Shown here: piece after piece, positions 10,126 through 20,000 of the stretch
How positions within the stretch are numbered: position 1 is the stretch's first letter
How the letters are laid out: each line of letters starts with the position of its first letter
Assembly (NCBI RefSeq): GCF_001625305.1
Contig: NW_017804087.1
Span: 1,332,457 to 1,396,456 of the forward strand
Source of the DNA: Branchiostoma belcheri
Lineage: Eukaryota > Chordata > Leptocardii > Amphioxiformes > Branchiostomatidae
Direction of reading: 5' to 3'
DNA: 64,000 nt
Notes under the pieces: generated by a model
Seen by the model: the letters and a program-made list of their open reading frames with translations, nothing else
Database searches by the model: none
Told to the model about the DNA's origin: nothing
Translations under genes and position numbers: made by a program

Positions 10126-12354
10126 ATGTTAAATGTAGTGATAGTTGTTTTCTCCATCCTTGTGAGCGGTGCAAGTTTAGACCCGACATGTTTTCCTGGG
10201 TGCAAGAACACAAAATCCTGGTCATCCTGTATTCCTAATTACAGGCACCGCCCTGGCGGTCCTGGCCCTCGCGAGGATGCCTGTATCTTATGTACTTCAC
10301 AGCTACAGCAACAGTCAGTATTAAATCTGAATAACTCCTCCCAGCATACCTCAACATGCCTTCCTAACAACTACCGTGTAGCGGTTCGGGGGTTCTCGTT
10401 TGGGATACTGTCAGTTCAGAAACTACGACCATCTCAGAAAAAGTCAAAAGTAAGTGAGCTTGCTCTCATTGAGTGTGGAATCACAGATGTGGAACAGGAC
10501 CTTTTGGCTGAGTTTCCTAAATTGCAGACGTTACGCCTTGACTACAACAACCTGACCTACGTCAAGCAAAACTGGTTCAGTGGTGAGCGTTTTACCCCCG
10601 AGCATTTTCATGTCCTGTCATTGTCACACAACTACATCAGTAACATGGATTCAAAATGCTTCCAAATCCTGACTTCCCTGCACACATTGATACTGGACAG
10701 TAACTCTTTGCAAAGTGTCCAGCCATCTTGGTTTCACAATCTGAAATGGTTGGGCACACTTTCCTTGAAATCAAACTCTATCAAAACGATCCATCCACAG
10801 GCATTTAAGCCACTGTCAGGGCTGGGAGACCTAGACTTGAGCATGAATGAGTTGACGTGTTTGTCAAGTGAAACTTTAGAGGGGCTACAAAAACTAGACA
10901 AACTGTCATTGGGTGGGGATAGTTTGGAAATGACCTGGCGACTGGGCTATCGTTTCACTCCATATTACGGTCAGCGTATCGCAGTAAGGGTTAACGAGGT
11001 GCTTTTCTGTATCACTGAATTCGAAGTTCCCCAACTGAAGAAGTTTTACAATGTTCAAATGCAACACAACACCCAGGTAACACAGGCAACTTTGCCAGGT
11101 TTGGAACCAAACATTCAATGTAATAATCTAGATCTTAAGGGGCCAAAAACGAAAAGGCAACTGAAGTACAGCTTACCACTGATTCTCTTATCAGTAAATA
11201 ACACAGAATCAGACATCAAACCTGCTCAAAACATCACCCACTTGTGCCAACAAGCTTGGGAAAATGTCTCCACTGTAAGGGTAGCGTTAGGGGGAGACAT
11301 TACTCTGCAGATTGTTCCCATGGGTTTAGACAGGTCCTGCCATCCCCAAACTGTTGCTATCGTTATATCAAATGTCATCTCTAAAGAAAACAGGACCAGG
11401 CTGTATGATCATGAAGAAATGACGAATGTAACATGTTTGGTCAACACTTGGGAGGAGGAGACTTACCAACATGTCTTCATCGCGCCCCTGTCCAGTACTC
11501 CTGATGGCACCGTGTGTCCAAGAAAGACCCAGGCCACAAGGACTCCCGATAGTACCTTGTTTACGAGAGAGGGGATGCCACTGACCACTATAGAGCCTAA
11601 GATCACGACAACAAAGTTATCCCAGAATCAGACTACATGTACATGTACAGTGTGTACATGCAGTCCCTATCCAAATGGAACTGTGAAAGAGAGATCCCCA
11701 CATGTAGCGATCATCATAATGGGAACTGTAATAGGGGTAGTACTGGTAGAACTGCTTGTAGTGTACGTTATCAGAAGACAGCGCTGTTGTACGGCCACAC
11801 AGGAGCCTCCGCCGGCTGCGCCCTTCCCGAACTGCTGGTTGATGGGTGGTCCAGGCCCCCTGGCAGGAGCCCGTGGTACAGCACCTAACAGGACTACACA
11901 GCAGTCAGGTGAGCAACAGTACAGTGAAATTCCTGATGAGTACTACGACCAGCAAAACACGCCACAGACTGATCATGATTACAACTACTACAACACGATC
12001 CCAGATGAGTACTACAACCGATACAACACATACCCTCCGACACGCCGGATACCTCAAGATGACAGGGACTACTCTGTAAGACTGAACACTGCTGCAGCTG
12101 AGGTGGTCCTTCCTTCATCAACCCGGCTGGGTGGCAAACACCCATCCTACGATACAGCCCCACAAGTCTGGAGAGACCCACAGAACTATCAGATACCTGC
12201 ACGGGGACGTCAGACTAACATCAGACCACACAGAATACTAGTACCTCAAACAGGCAACAGTGGCCACCAGTATATGGGTTTGCTTGGTAACTGCAGATAT
12301 AACAGGAGACCCCTATCATACCCTCAGATACTTCATGTACCTCAAAGACGATAA
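10126..12354 (+). CDS. Type I LRR transmembrane receptor with tyrosine-rich tail
   Basis: 742 residues in one coding exon. Residues 1-18 form a hydrophobic signal peptide. A short Cys-bearing N-terminal region (CFPGC...) precedes about five or six leucine-rich repeats at about 110-260, with LRLDYNNL, LSLSHNYI, LILDSNSL, LSLKSNSI and LDLSMNEL as the repeat cores. A long N-glycosylation-rich region with few leucines follows (about 265-520), then a Cys cluster (TCTCTVCTC), one membrane span at about 526-549 and a basic stop-transfer. The tail of about 190 residues is Tyr-rich, with YSEIPDEYYD, YNTIPDEYYN, YSVRL and YMGLLGN. No typical LRRCT is visible. It is probably a surface recognition receptor; ligand unknown. 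The ATG has no in-frame alternative upstream in its exon. A possible poly(A) signal lies at 13182-13187. Confidence 0.85.
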   Translation: MLNVVIVVFSILVSGASLDPTCFPGCKNTKSWSSCIPNYRHRPGGPGPREDACILCTSQLQQQSVLNLNNSSQHTSTCLPNNYRVAVRGFSFGILSVQKLRPSQKKSKVSELALIECGITDVEQDLLAEFPKLQTLRLDYNNLTYVKQNWFSGERFTPEHFHVLSLSHNYISNMDSKCFQILTSLHTLILDSNSLQSVQPSWFHNLKWLGTLSLKSNSIKTIHPQAFKPLSGLGDLDLSMNELTCLSSETLEGLQKLDKLSLGGDSLEMTWRLGYRFTPYYGQRIAVRVNEVLFCITEFEVPQLKKFYNVQMQHNTQVTQATLPGLEPNIQCNNLDLKGPKTKRQLKYSLPLILLSVNNTESDIKPAQNITHLCQQAWENVSTVRVALGGDITLQIVPMGLDRSCHPQTVAIVISNVISKENRTRLYDHEEMTNVTCLVNTWEEETYQHVFIAPLSSTPDGTVCPRKTQATRTPDSTLFTREGMPLTTIEPKITTTKLSQNQTTCTCTVCTCSPYPNGTVKERSPHVAIIIMGTVIGVVLVELLVVYVIRRQRCCTATQEPPPAAPFPNCWLMGGPGPLAGARGTAPNRTTQQSGEQQYSEIPDEYYDQQNTPQTDHDYNYYNTIPDEYYNRYNTYPPTRRIPQDDRDYSVRLNTAAAEVVLPSSTRLGGKHPSYDTAPQVWRDPQNYQIPARGRQTNIRPHRILVPQTGNSGHQYMGLLGNCRYNRRPLSYPQILHVPQRR

Positions 12355-12764
12355 GGAGTACTCTGTAAGATTGAACACTGCTGCAGTCTGAGGTGGTCCT
12401 CCCTTCATCAACCAGGCTGGGTGACAAACATCCATCCTACGATACAGCCCCACAAGTCTGGAGAGACCCACAGAACTACCAGATACCTGCACAGGGACGT
12501 AATACAAACATCAGATCACACAGAATGCCTGTAGCAAGCAGTAGTAGTACTAGTGAGCCACGATACATGGGTTTGATTGGTAACTATAGCAAAACAACTA
12601 CAAAGTTCAGAAAGCAGAGAATGCCCCTGTACAACAATCCCCTTACCCAGCCCAACAGACATCAGATTAGCACAAAGTACCAGTCTGCACTCAAAGCTGA
12701 ACATCCAGAAAACTCAAATCATCCAAACATGTCACGTCAACAGGCTTCAGAAGGGGTCATTTAA
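12335..12764 (+). pseudogene. Broken duplicate of the LRR receptor tail-coding region
   Basis: DNA from about 12340 repeats about 12050-12330 at an offset of 289-293 bp. The shared blocks include TACTCTGTAAGA (12070 and 12359) and ATGGGTTTG (12274 and 12567). The first copy lies in the receptor frame; the second starts in another frame, has an extra T in GCAGTCTGAGG near 12387 and then continues open in a third frame to a stop at 12762-12764. That frame keeps the SYDTAPQVWRDPQNYQIPA and YMGL(I/L)GN motifs and runs about 75 residues beyond the first copy. It therefore reads as a former tail repeat now outside the coding sequence, since TAA at 12352-12354 ends the receptor first. Confidence 0.65.
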
Positions 12765-12799
12765 CCATTTCTCAAGGTCATACACTGGCAAGGTGTGAG

Positions 12800-13440
12800 G
12801 GTGGTAGCAAAGGTCAAGTTATAATTAAAAGGTCTAAGTTAAAAAAGGCAAACCATCATCGTCAGAGCATTTAGATGATTGCTGGCTACTGTCATCTTAC
12901 TCTTAGGTAATCTGAACAGTGTACCTTCATGACACAAATTCCGTTTAACTTTCTCCCTACTGCCTGACCCCATAACAAATACAAATTTGGTGCCAAATGG
13001 CTAGATTAAGCATGCTGAAGGTTAACACACACTCACACGCACTATCCGTTTAACGTCTCGTGGTCCCTGTTGCTCGAGGGTTGGACGTGGAATGTTGCCC
13101 TGGCCTGATTGCTGCTCTCCAGCTGGTTCTGTCCTGTGGGTCAGCCTTTTGAACTCTCCACATTTGACTGCATGTTGAGGAAATAAAATTGAAAAGTCAT
13201 AAATTCTGACCCCTCTCCAAAAATTCTTGCAGGAGTGACTTGACAGAGAGCAAGTTTTTACTACTACATGTTCCAATAATTCTAATTAAAATGTACATCC
13301 CCCTTTATTTCCAAAGATACTGGCGCTGTAGCTGCACTACATCCAACTGTGTTATAGTCATGTACAACCAACAAGGCTTCTTGGGAACAAGGCTTGGCTG
13401 ACAACTACTGCATTCAGAAACAGAACTGTAAAAAAATCAA
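12800..13440. other. Probable 3' UTR and intergenic DNA
   Basis: AATAAA at 13182-13187 could end the LRR receptor transcript. 12936-13020 holds one copy of a dispersed repeat ('CCCCATAACAAATACAAATTT' followed by GGTGCCAAA) that is duplicated in tandem at 54440-54830. No gene is seen. Confidence 0.4.
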
Positions 13441-13454
13441 GAAGTGCCCCTATC

Positions 13455-13850
13455 AGAAATTGTGAAATTAGAATCTTGCACCCAGGAAATATGGATGAAT
13501 GTTGGATTGGTCTCTTACTGAAGACATTTTATTGTCTAGTGATGTTAAGCGTAGGAAAAGTGATATAATTGCAGGGATGACATTCAATAATTGTAGCTTT
13601 GTGAAGTAAAAACTTGTGGTATAATAATACGGGGTAGAAAGTATCTCTACCTGAGAAATTGTGATATTAATATTAAATCTTGCACCCAGGAAATATGGAT
13701 GGATGGATTTGGTCTCTTACTGAAGACAATTTGTTGTCTAATGATGTTAAGCGTAGGAAAAAAGTGATTGTAGGGATGAGATTCAATAATTGTAGCTTTG
13801 TCGACTGGCTTTAAACGTTCATATGTATGCCTGGAAAACTTGTGATTTGT
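13455..13850. repeat. Tandem duplication, period about 204 bp
   Basis: The first copy, from about 13455, and the second, from about 13660, share TCTTGCACCCAGGAAATATG, GGTCTCTTACTGAAGACA, GATGTTAAGCGTAGGAAAA and TTCAATAATTGTAGCTTTGT in the same order. Neither codes for a recognisable protein. Confidence 0.75.
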
Positions 13851-14643
13851 GGGATAGAGAAATTTTAAGAATGCCATTCAATTTCAATTATGACCTGTGA
13901 TACAGCCTAATACAGATGTAATATGTATAGAATTCCATCCGATCAATTTAAATAATTGTACTATCAACTTACTTTTTATAACATCAACATTGTCACAAAT
14001 ACAAATGACAAAATGCCTTAACCCTGGCTGGGGTGTTGCTAAAACAAAGATTAAGGAATTCGAATGTACAACCTTATTTCTAGATACTTTCAACACCATC
14101 ACAAAATGTAGTTTGCAGAAAATCCCATTTTGAACATAAAAGAGTTGATTGGCTATGGATAATATCACAAAATACAAATGATAAAATGCCTTGAGGTATT
14201 GTTAAAAACATGTAATAGATGAAACACCTTTTAAAAAGTTTATACAAGAATTTGATTAAATTCAAAAGTAACAGCTGGATATATGACCAGCATTATTTAG
14301 TCCTAACTTTTGAGAGTGAAAACTTAAGCTTACCTAATAGTATATATTATCACTGATGGCATTCCCCCTGACTATAGAAGTCCTATTGACAAATTGGCAA
14401 ACATGATTCAAAAGCAGAAAGTGTTCAAGCCTTCAATAATTTTTCCTAACCATTTAATGTTAACCACTGTGATTCTAAGGTTATAGCACACATGTGGCTA
14501 ATAAAGTACAAAATATAGAAATCACACTCAGTCTGATATTCTTTGTTTTTTTCACACTAGCTTTATTTTTTAATAGTATAAGTATAGCACTAATGAATAT
14601 AACACTATAGTATAAGCAGGTGCAAATAAAATGTACATCACTT

Positions 14644-14731
14644 AAATGTTTTAAGTCAGAGACGTTTATGTTTAAATGTTTTAAATCATAGATATTTACG
14701 TTTCAATGTTTTCAGTTGTGGATATATATGT
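14644..14731 (+). repeat. Three tandem copies of a 30-bp unit
   Basis: AAATGTTTTAAGTCAGAGAC, AAATGTTTTAAATCATAGAT and CAATGTTTTCAGTTGTGGAT start at 14644, 14674 and 14704. The copies diverge by several bases each. This is a simple minisatellite with no spacer structure. Confidence 0.7.
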
Positions 14732-14864
14732 ATTACTTGACACTCCATCTGGTGCTGTGCTAACGTCAGGCAAAACGGTCGTTAACATGAAAAAATTAGT
14801 ATGCAACAAGGACATCGGGCTAAATATCACATGTAAACACTTATAGTAACATAATATTAGGTTC

Positions 14865-15110
14865 GATGTGCCAGGTCGCCATCTTGAGTTCGGAAATTGA
14901 TAAGAAACTCGGTCATATTTCTGAAGCTACTTCGCGTTTCCTCTCCAGTTTCCTCTAAACATAGTCCCAAGAATACAGCGGACAAAGTTAAGTACTACTC
15001 ACCACCCAAAACGGACGTTTGTCGTCTTCCAGAGACTAATTTATCTTCCACGTTTCTCCAACTAGACGTGTCCAGTCGCCATCTTGGAGTTCGGAAATTC
15101 GCGCGTTCGC
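14865..15110 (+). repeat. Pair of 35-bp direct repeats
   Basis: The segment CCAGGTCGCCATCTTGAGTT followed by CGGAAATT near 14871 recurs near 15072 as CCAGTCGCCATCTTGGAGTT followed by CGGAAATT. The sequence between is unique as far as I can see. The GCCATCTT core would read AAGATGGC on the minus strand, a YY1-like motif. Confidence 0.5.
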
Positions 15111-15165
15111 ATGGCCCCATGGGTAATGCCCCAACTGAGTGGCCCCACCCACCTGTTGATCGTTA

Positions 15166-15562
15166 GGCCATGTTGATTTGATTATATGGATGACATCCAC
15201 GCGCGCATGAATTTTCGGCCGTTTCCAAAAAAAAAAAGTTTTCAACCATACTGTAAATCGTGCAAAAAAGTTGCTAAATGAGCAAAAATATACCATAAGT
15301 TGCAAGGAAAACATTTAGAAACAATACCAATGTCGTAGAATGCCAAAATCAAAGGAAAAAAGACAAAAATGTTAAGAAATGAATTCGAAGAGTAGATTAT
15401 TCGCCATAACATATTCTGTGCCATTTGTTCAACCTTCATGACCACGTAGATTTCATAGTGAAAGCAACTTTTTTTTTTGCAAAACTTTTTTTTTATTCGC
15501 ACGCTCGCATCAGTTTTCGGGTTCCCAGAGGATGTCATCTATATAATCAAATCAACATGGCC
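15166..15562. mobile_element. TIR element with TTA target duplication (PIF/Harbinger-like MITE)
   Basis: The left end GGCCATGTTGATTTGATTAT and its inverted copy ending ATAATCAAATCAACATGGCC match over more than 30 bp, continuing through ATGACATCC. TTA flanks both sides (15163-15165 and 15563-15565). The 397-bp body has no transposase frame. A diverged half copy (TGATGACATCTACGTGCGTA) lies at about 63665-63780. Confidence 0.8.
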
Positions 15563-15599
15563 TTAGTAATAGTAGCCAATATGATGATGACGTTTAACA

Positions 15600-15835
15600 A
15601 TTTTTTTTTACCAAAAAGGAAAATATTCTATTTAAAGACATATTCATGTGATTTTAATTTACTACTTCCCCTTTTCAACGTATTTATGCATTTCTGACAA
15701 TTATTGTTAAAACAGCGTTAAAACAGCCCGCAGGAGGCGCACAAAGTTTGTGGTGCCACCACAAACTACCACGATTTAAACAAACATGGATGGACTCTGT
15801 TTCAAGCTTTGATTTTAAACACACTATAAATACTA
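15600..15835 (+). repeat. Diverged relative of the TTAA-flanked element at 18048
   Basis: This stretch aligns with 18060-18290 over its length; the clearest block is GTTTGTGGTGCCACCACAAA with AAACAGCCC and AGGCGCAC upstream and TTTAAACAAACATGG downstream. Its own terminal repeats are not recognisable, so it is probably an old, eroded copy. Confidence 0.65.
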
Positions 15836-16108
15836 CTTGGTTATAAAACAACTAATTAATAAAGATGTTTCAGACCGACACCGCTTTCATCTACAGTATT
15901 TGTTAGGACAGTTTCTTTGCGAGCGTGCGTTTGCGCAATTGCGTATGTGTTTTTTTTTTCTATACAAAAATAGAAGTAAAACATTGTGCTTTGTGTCGGA
16001 CAATAAATATTATACATTTGTGACTGTAACTTGCAAACCGTGCATACAACATGTTTATTTTATACCCATTCCACGTTGATATAGTTTCAACCGTTGTTGC
16101 CTTTGACA

Positions 16109-16340
16109 TAGCCTCTACCAGGCTTCAGGCGGAAGACGTTAGAAAGAGTAGAAATAAGCCATGTAGACAGATAACATGCCAGGGGAGTTGGTAAAATAGT
16201 ACAGTTAGAGAGAGCGGCAAATGGCACCCTTTAGCGGATAAACTCCGCTGGCATGCTATCTGTCTATTTGACCAATTTTTACTCTTTCCAGCCACTTCCT
16301 AAAGCCTTTGGTAGCGCTTTCCGAAGCCTGGTAGAGGCTA
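16109..16340. mobile_element. Short TIR element, GCCTCTACCAGGCTTC ends
   Basis: TAGCCTCTACCAGGCTTC at the left is mirrored by GAAGCCTGGTAGAGGCTA at the right, with weaker complementarity inward (AGACAGATA... and TATCTGTCT). The flanks read ACA(T)A / TACA, compatible with a TA or ACAT duplication, so the superfamily is uncertain. No frame is present. Confidence 0.65.
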
Positions 16341-17096
16341 CATTGGACACACGTACGTCATTTTTCTACATTTATAACAAAGTTGCCACAGGGCAAGGTG
16401 AAAGGTCGTCCTAGCCTTGTGAGGCTGTTGAGCGAGTCTTGAGGGAGTGTCCAAGTCAGTACACATAATACACAATACCTGTCTGTGTCGCTTCTCAAAC
16501 GTGACTAGCATACAACCAACAGCATTACAGCAAGGTCATTCTAGCCATCGACTCTTAGTCTAACACCCTATTTGTTTAAACCCAAACACAAAAGAAGGTT
16601 TTAGTCTCTAATTCTAAACCTCTCGTTTCGGACCGAGTTACAGATCGCTTGACCCGAATCGTGACCTTAAATGACTTCATCGGGGGTTATCCAAAATGTT
16701 TCGGAGGGTTGCGATCTTTAAAAACATTGGAAAACTGTCAATATTTTTCTCTCAAGCCAGCATGAAGGAGGAGCGCTGTGGGAAATCAGCTCCAATGTAA
16801 TAGCGGATATGGGAAATGAACTTCTTCTATAGAAATGGAACAAAATAAGGGCAACTCGCAAAACTGAGAAAGATTGATGGTCTAGAAGCTAGGGGAATTG
16901 TGGTACCCATGCAACATTGCGCGGGGCCGGAACCTAGTCAGCAGAAGGTGTATGATATATACTAAACCGAGGGAAGAAACCGTCTCACTTCGCCACACAG
17001 GAAATGCGGGGGCGGTTTGGACCCATTTTAACCCACAGTCAAGCCTCAAGCGTTCTGTTTACGAGTCTCGGGAAGTCTACGTGAGCCAAAGCAGAA

Positions 17097-20000
17097 ATGG
17101 CAGCATATGTACGGACTACGGGAGGGAGGCCAGCTGTATGTGTGCTGCTCTTCCTCGCGGTTTGCTGCTTTCTGGTTCCCTTAACAGGTGCAGGTACGTG
17201 TACATGTCGTAGGTTGTCTTGTAACGTAGGCCCCTCTTACATACGTCGTACGACAGGATCACGACAAGGACGTTGCTAGAACAGTCGTGTATGTGTGGTA
17301 CAACAATCCGGCAGTCTTCTGAAGGCTGTCGTAGATCCATTCGACGTTTCCTTGTGTCTACAGCCACTGAAAATCGTACCACAGAAACTGACAGACCTTA
17401 TAAGAGAATGTAACTTCATTTATCAAAGAAGGAACAGGGAAGGAAGTGAGGCCAAAGAGGGCGGTGCCATGCTGATTGTAATGCGGAAGTGAAACCAGGC
17501 CATCTTTTCGTGTACACATGTATTGGGAACAATATACACCAACTATAATTACAAATAGTAGTTACTCTACTCAAATAGTAGTTACTCTGAGAGTAAATAG
17601 TAGTAACGTTAGTAACAAATGGTGTAAATCTGTAACTGCAAAACAATACGAATGTGACAAACACACAGTGGTGTGGTTGTTGTAAAGGCAAGGCGTACTT
17701 GTCAAAAAGCGAAATGAGGTAGACCATGGTTAAGATTGATCACACTTCCTTAATCTACGGAAACAGTAACGTTTAGGAGACTTATAGCGTTCCTATGGGG
17801 TGTAATACAGTCTGGTTGATTTATGCTGTGACTACCAATAGCTGCTAGGGTAGCGGTAGGTTTTATATATGCCTCCAAGTCAACGGTTTCGCGTTTATCT
17901 AGCTGTCAGGATTCAAGCCTTTTGGCATGGCGAGGGGTGAACCATTTTACGTTGTTGCGGGGGTGTTACGCCGAGTGAGAAAGTGAAAATACTAGTACTA
18001 GTAGTACTAGTCAGAATGTCCCCCAGCAAAAGAGAAATCACCTGCAGTTAAAGGTGCATTATGTAACCTTTTTCACTAAAATTGAAATATTTTGCTTGAA
18101 GAAATCTTTGCTTGGTTATGATTTACTTCCACTTTTCAACATATTTGGGCAATTTTCTCACATTTTTTGTTGGTGCTCTAAAACAGCCCACATGAGGCGC
18201 ACTCAGTTTGTGGTGCCACCACAAAATACCAGAATTTAAACAAACATGGGTGAAATCTGTGTTTACAGCTTTTAAACATACTCGTAAGGCATCATATTTT
18301 GGTACCTCCACATCCTTAATGAGAGTTCTTTGCAACGGAGTAGGGTTGATTCAACTTACTTTGTAAAGAGCTTACCAGAAAATTGACTTTTTGTATGATC
18401 CTAATGTTACACAATGCAGCTTTAACACCCCACCCCCATATTTTTGTACCAGCCCTTGTGCATACAGGATTGAGTCTTTTTACTGAGCGAACTGGTTTAT
18501 GCAGGGTCGTTTAGTGCCTGACGCAGTCTGTCTTGAAATGTGGAAGAATTCGGTGATAAAAGCTGTAACGAATATTGATGTGAGGAAGGCACTATGTGAA
18601 GGTCACATTGGCAGCGCCTGTCACCCGACATTATACAGAAGTTTCAAAATTACTCTTTTTGGCAACGCCTCAGGGACAAGACTAATAGCGCAGGTGGCTT
18701 GCTGGGCGATCTACGCCAATGATTAAAACACTTCTGTTTGATCCTTCTAGTATAAAAATTTCGTGTAGTTTTTTTGAACTGCAACAAAGATGGCACGGTA
18801 AACCGTTATTGTTCCGGTAGTAACAACCAGGAATTGGGAGAGACTTGCTAGAACACAGCTTATACATTTCGTACATAACTGTGAATATTTGATCTGTTTG
18901 TACAGGTTGCCCGACTGTCCGTCTGTTTGGATCCACCAGTCTATACCCTGAACTATTTATTGGCACATACAGCATGACTGGTCCTGTAACACCTGGGAGG
19001 CGACCTGAATACAGAAACGATGAGTCCAATTTAGCACCGGCGTTTTTCAGCGATGGTTTCTGGCATGTAGGAAATGCAAATCGCATCCGTGTGAAAGACT
19101 CCAGCTTCTATCTTGAAGACATAACCGGTACCTTCCAAATTTGGGACAGTAAAGCAGGGTCTGAAGGAGAATTTGTAGTGGATCCGGAAGCCCACTTTAG
19201 TTGTGCAGGTTTGTAAACTCACTTTTTGGCAATGCCTCAGGGACGCTACCGACTCGTAATTCATTAAAGTAAGCATTGCAATCCAACATTTCTACAGGAA
19301 CATGACACCATATTTCTTTAATCAAGGACAAGATTCATTTGTATACAATATATATCGTATTTGCATGGGATGATAGCAGATGATAAATACTGTCACATTT
19401 ATGTCTTGATTTGGTTGCCACAACATTTATAGTGCAACTGTAGACTTACCTTGTGTTTTTGTTTCAAACAGACATAACGTACATCTGCAAGGACGACAGG
19501 AAAACCATACAATGTTCCCGACCAGACTTTCAGAAACTCCTGATCGTCCGTGCTATCTACGGTCAGGACTGGGCATGTAAGTTGTCAATGTGTACAGAAC
19601 GGGAGGGAGACTGTACGAATTGTTTTTGGGTAACCAGAAATGACGTCATAACAACAGTGAAGGCGCGCTGTAGCGGTTCCTGGGGGAACTGCACCTTACA
19701 ACCGTCGGATGAGATGTTCCAAGGAGACCCGTGTGGCCACATAGAAGGGGATGTGGATAAGTACCTGAGAGTGGAGCACAGGTGTGTAAATGGTGAGTCT
19801 CCTCTCTTTTTCCGTACCCTTTGCCATTAAAAAAGAATTATTGCAGTTCAAATTTCTTCCAAAAGTGTGCTAAAATTGTATAATCTTGTACAACATTGCG
19901 TGTAATGATACTAGTATTCAATTGTAACATAACTGATCCTGATGCCCCTCCTTCAGTTCCAATGTCGCTCGGCTGCTACCAGGACGACCGAACCAACCCT

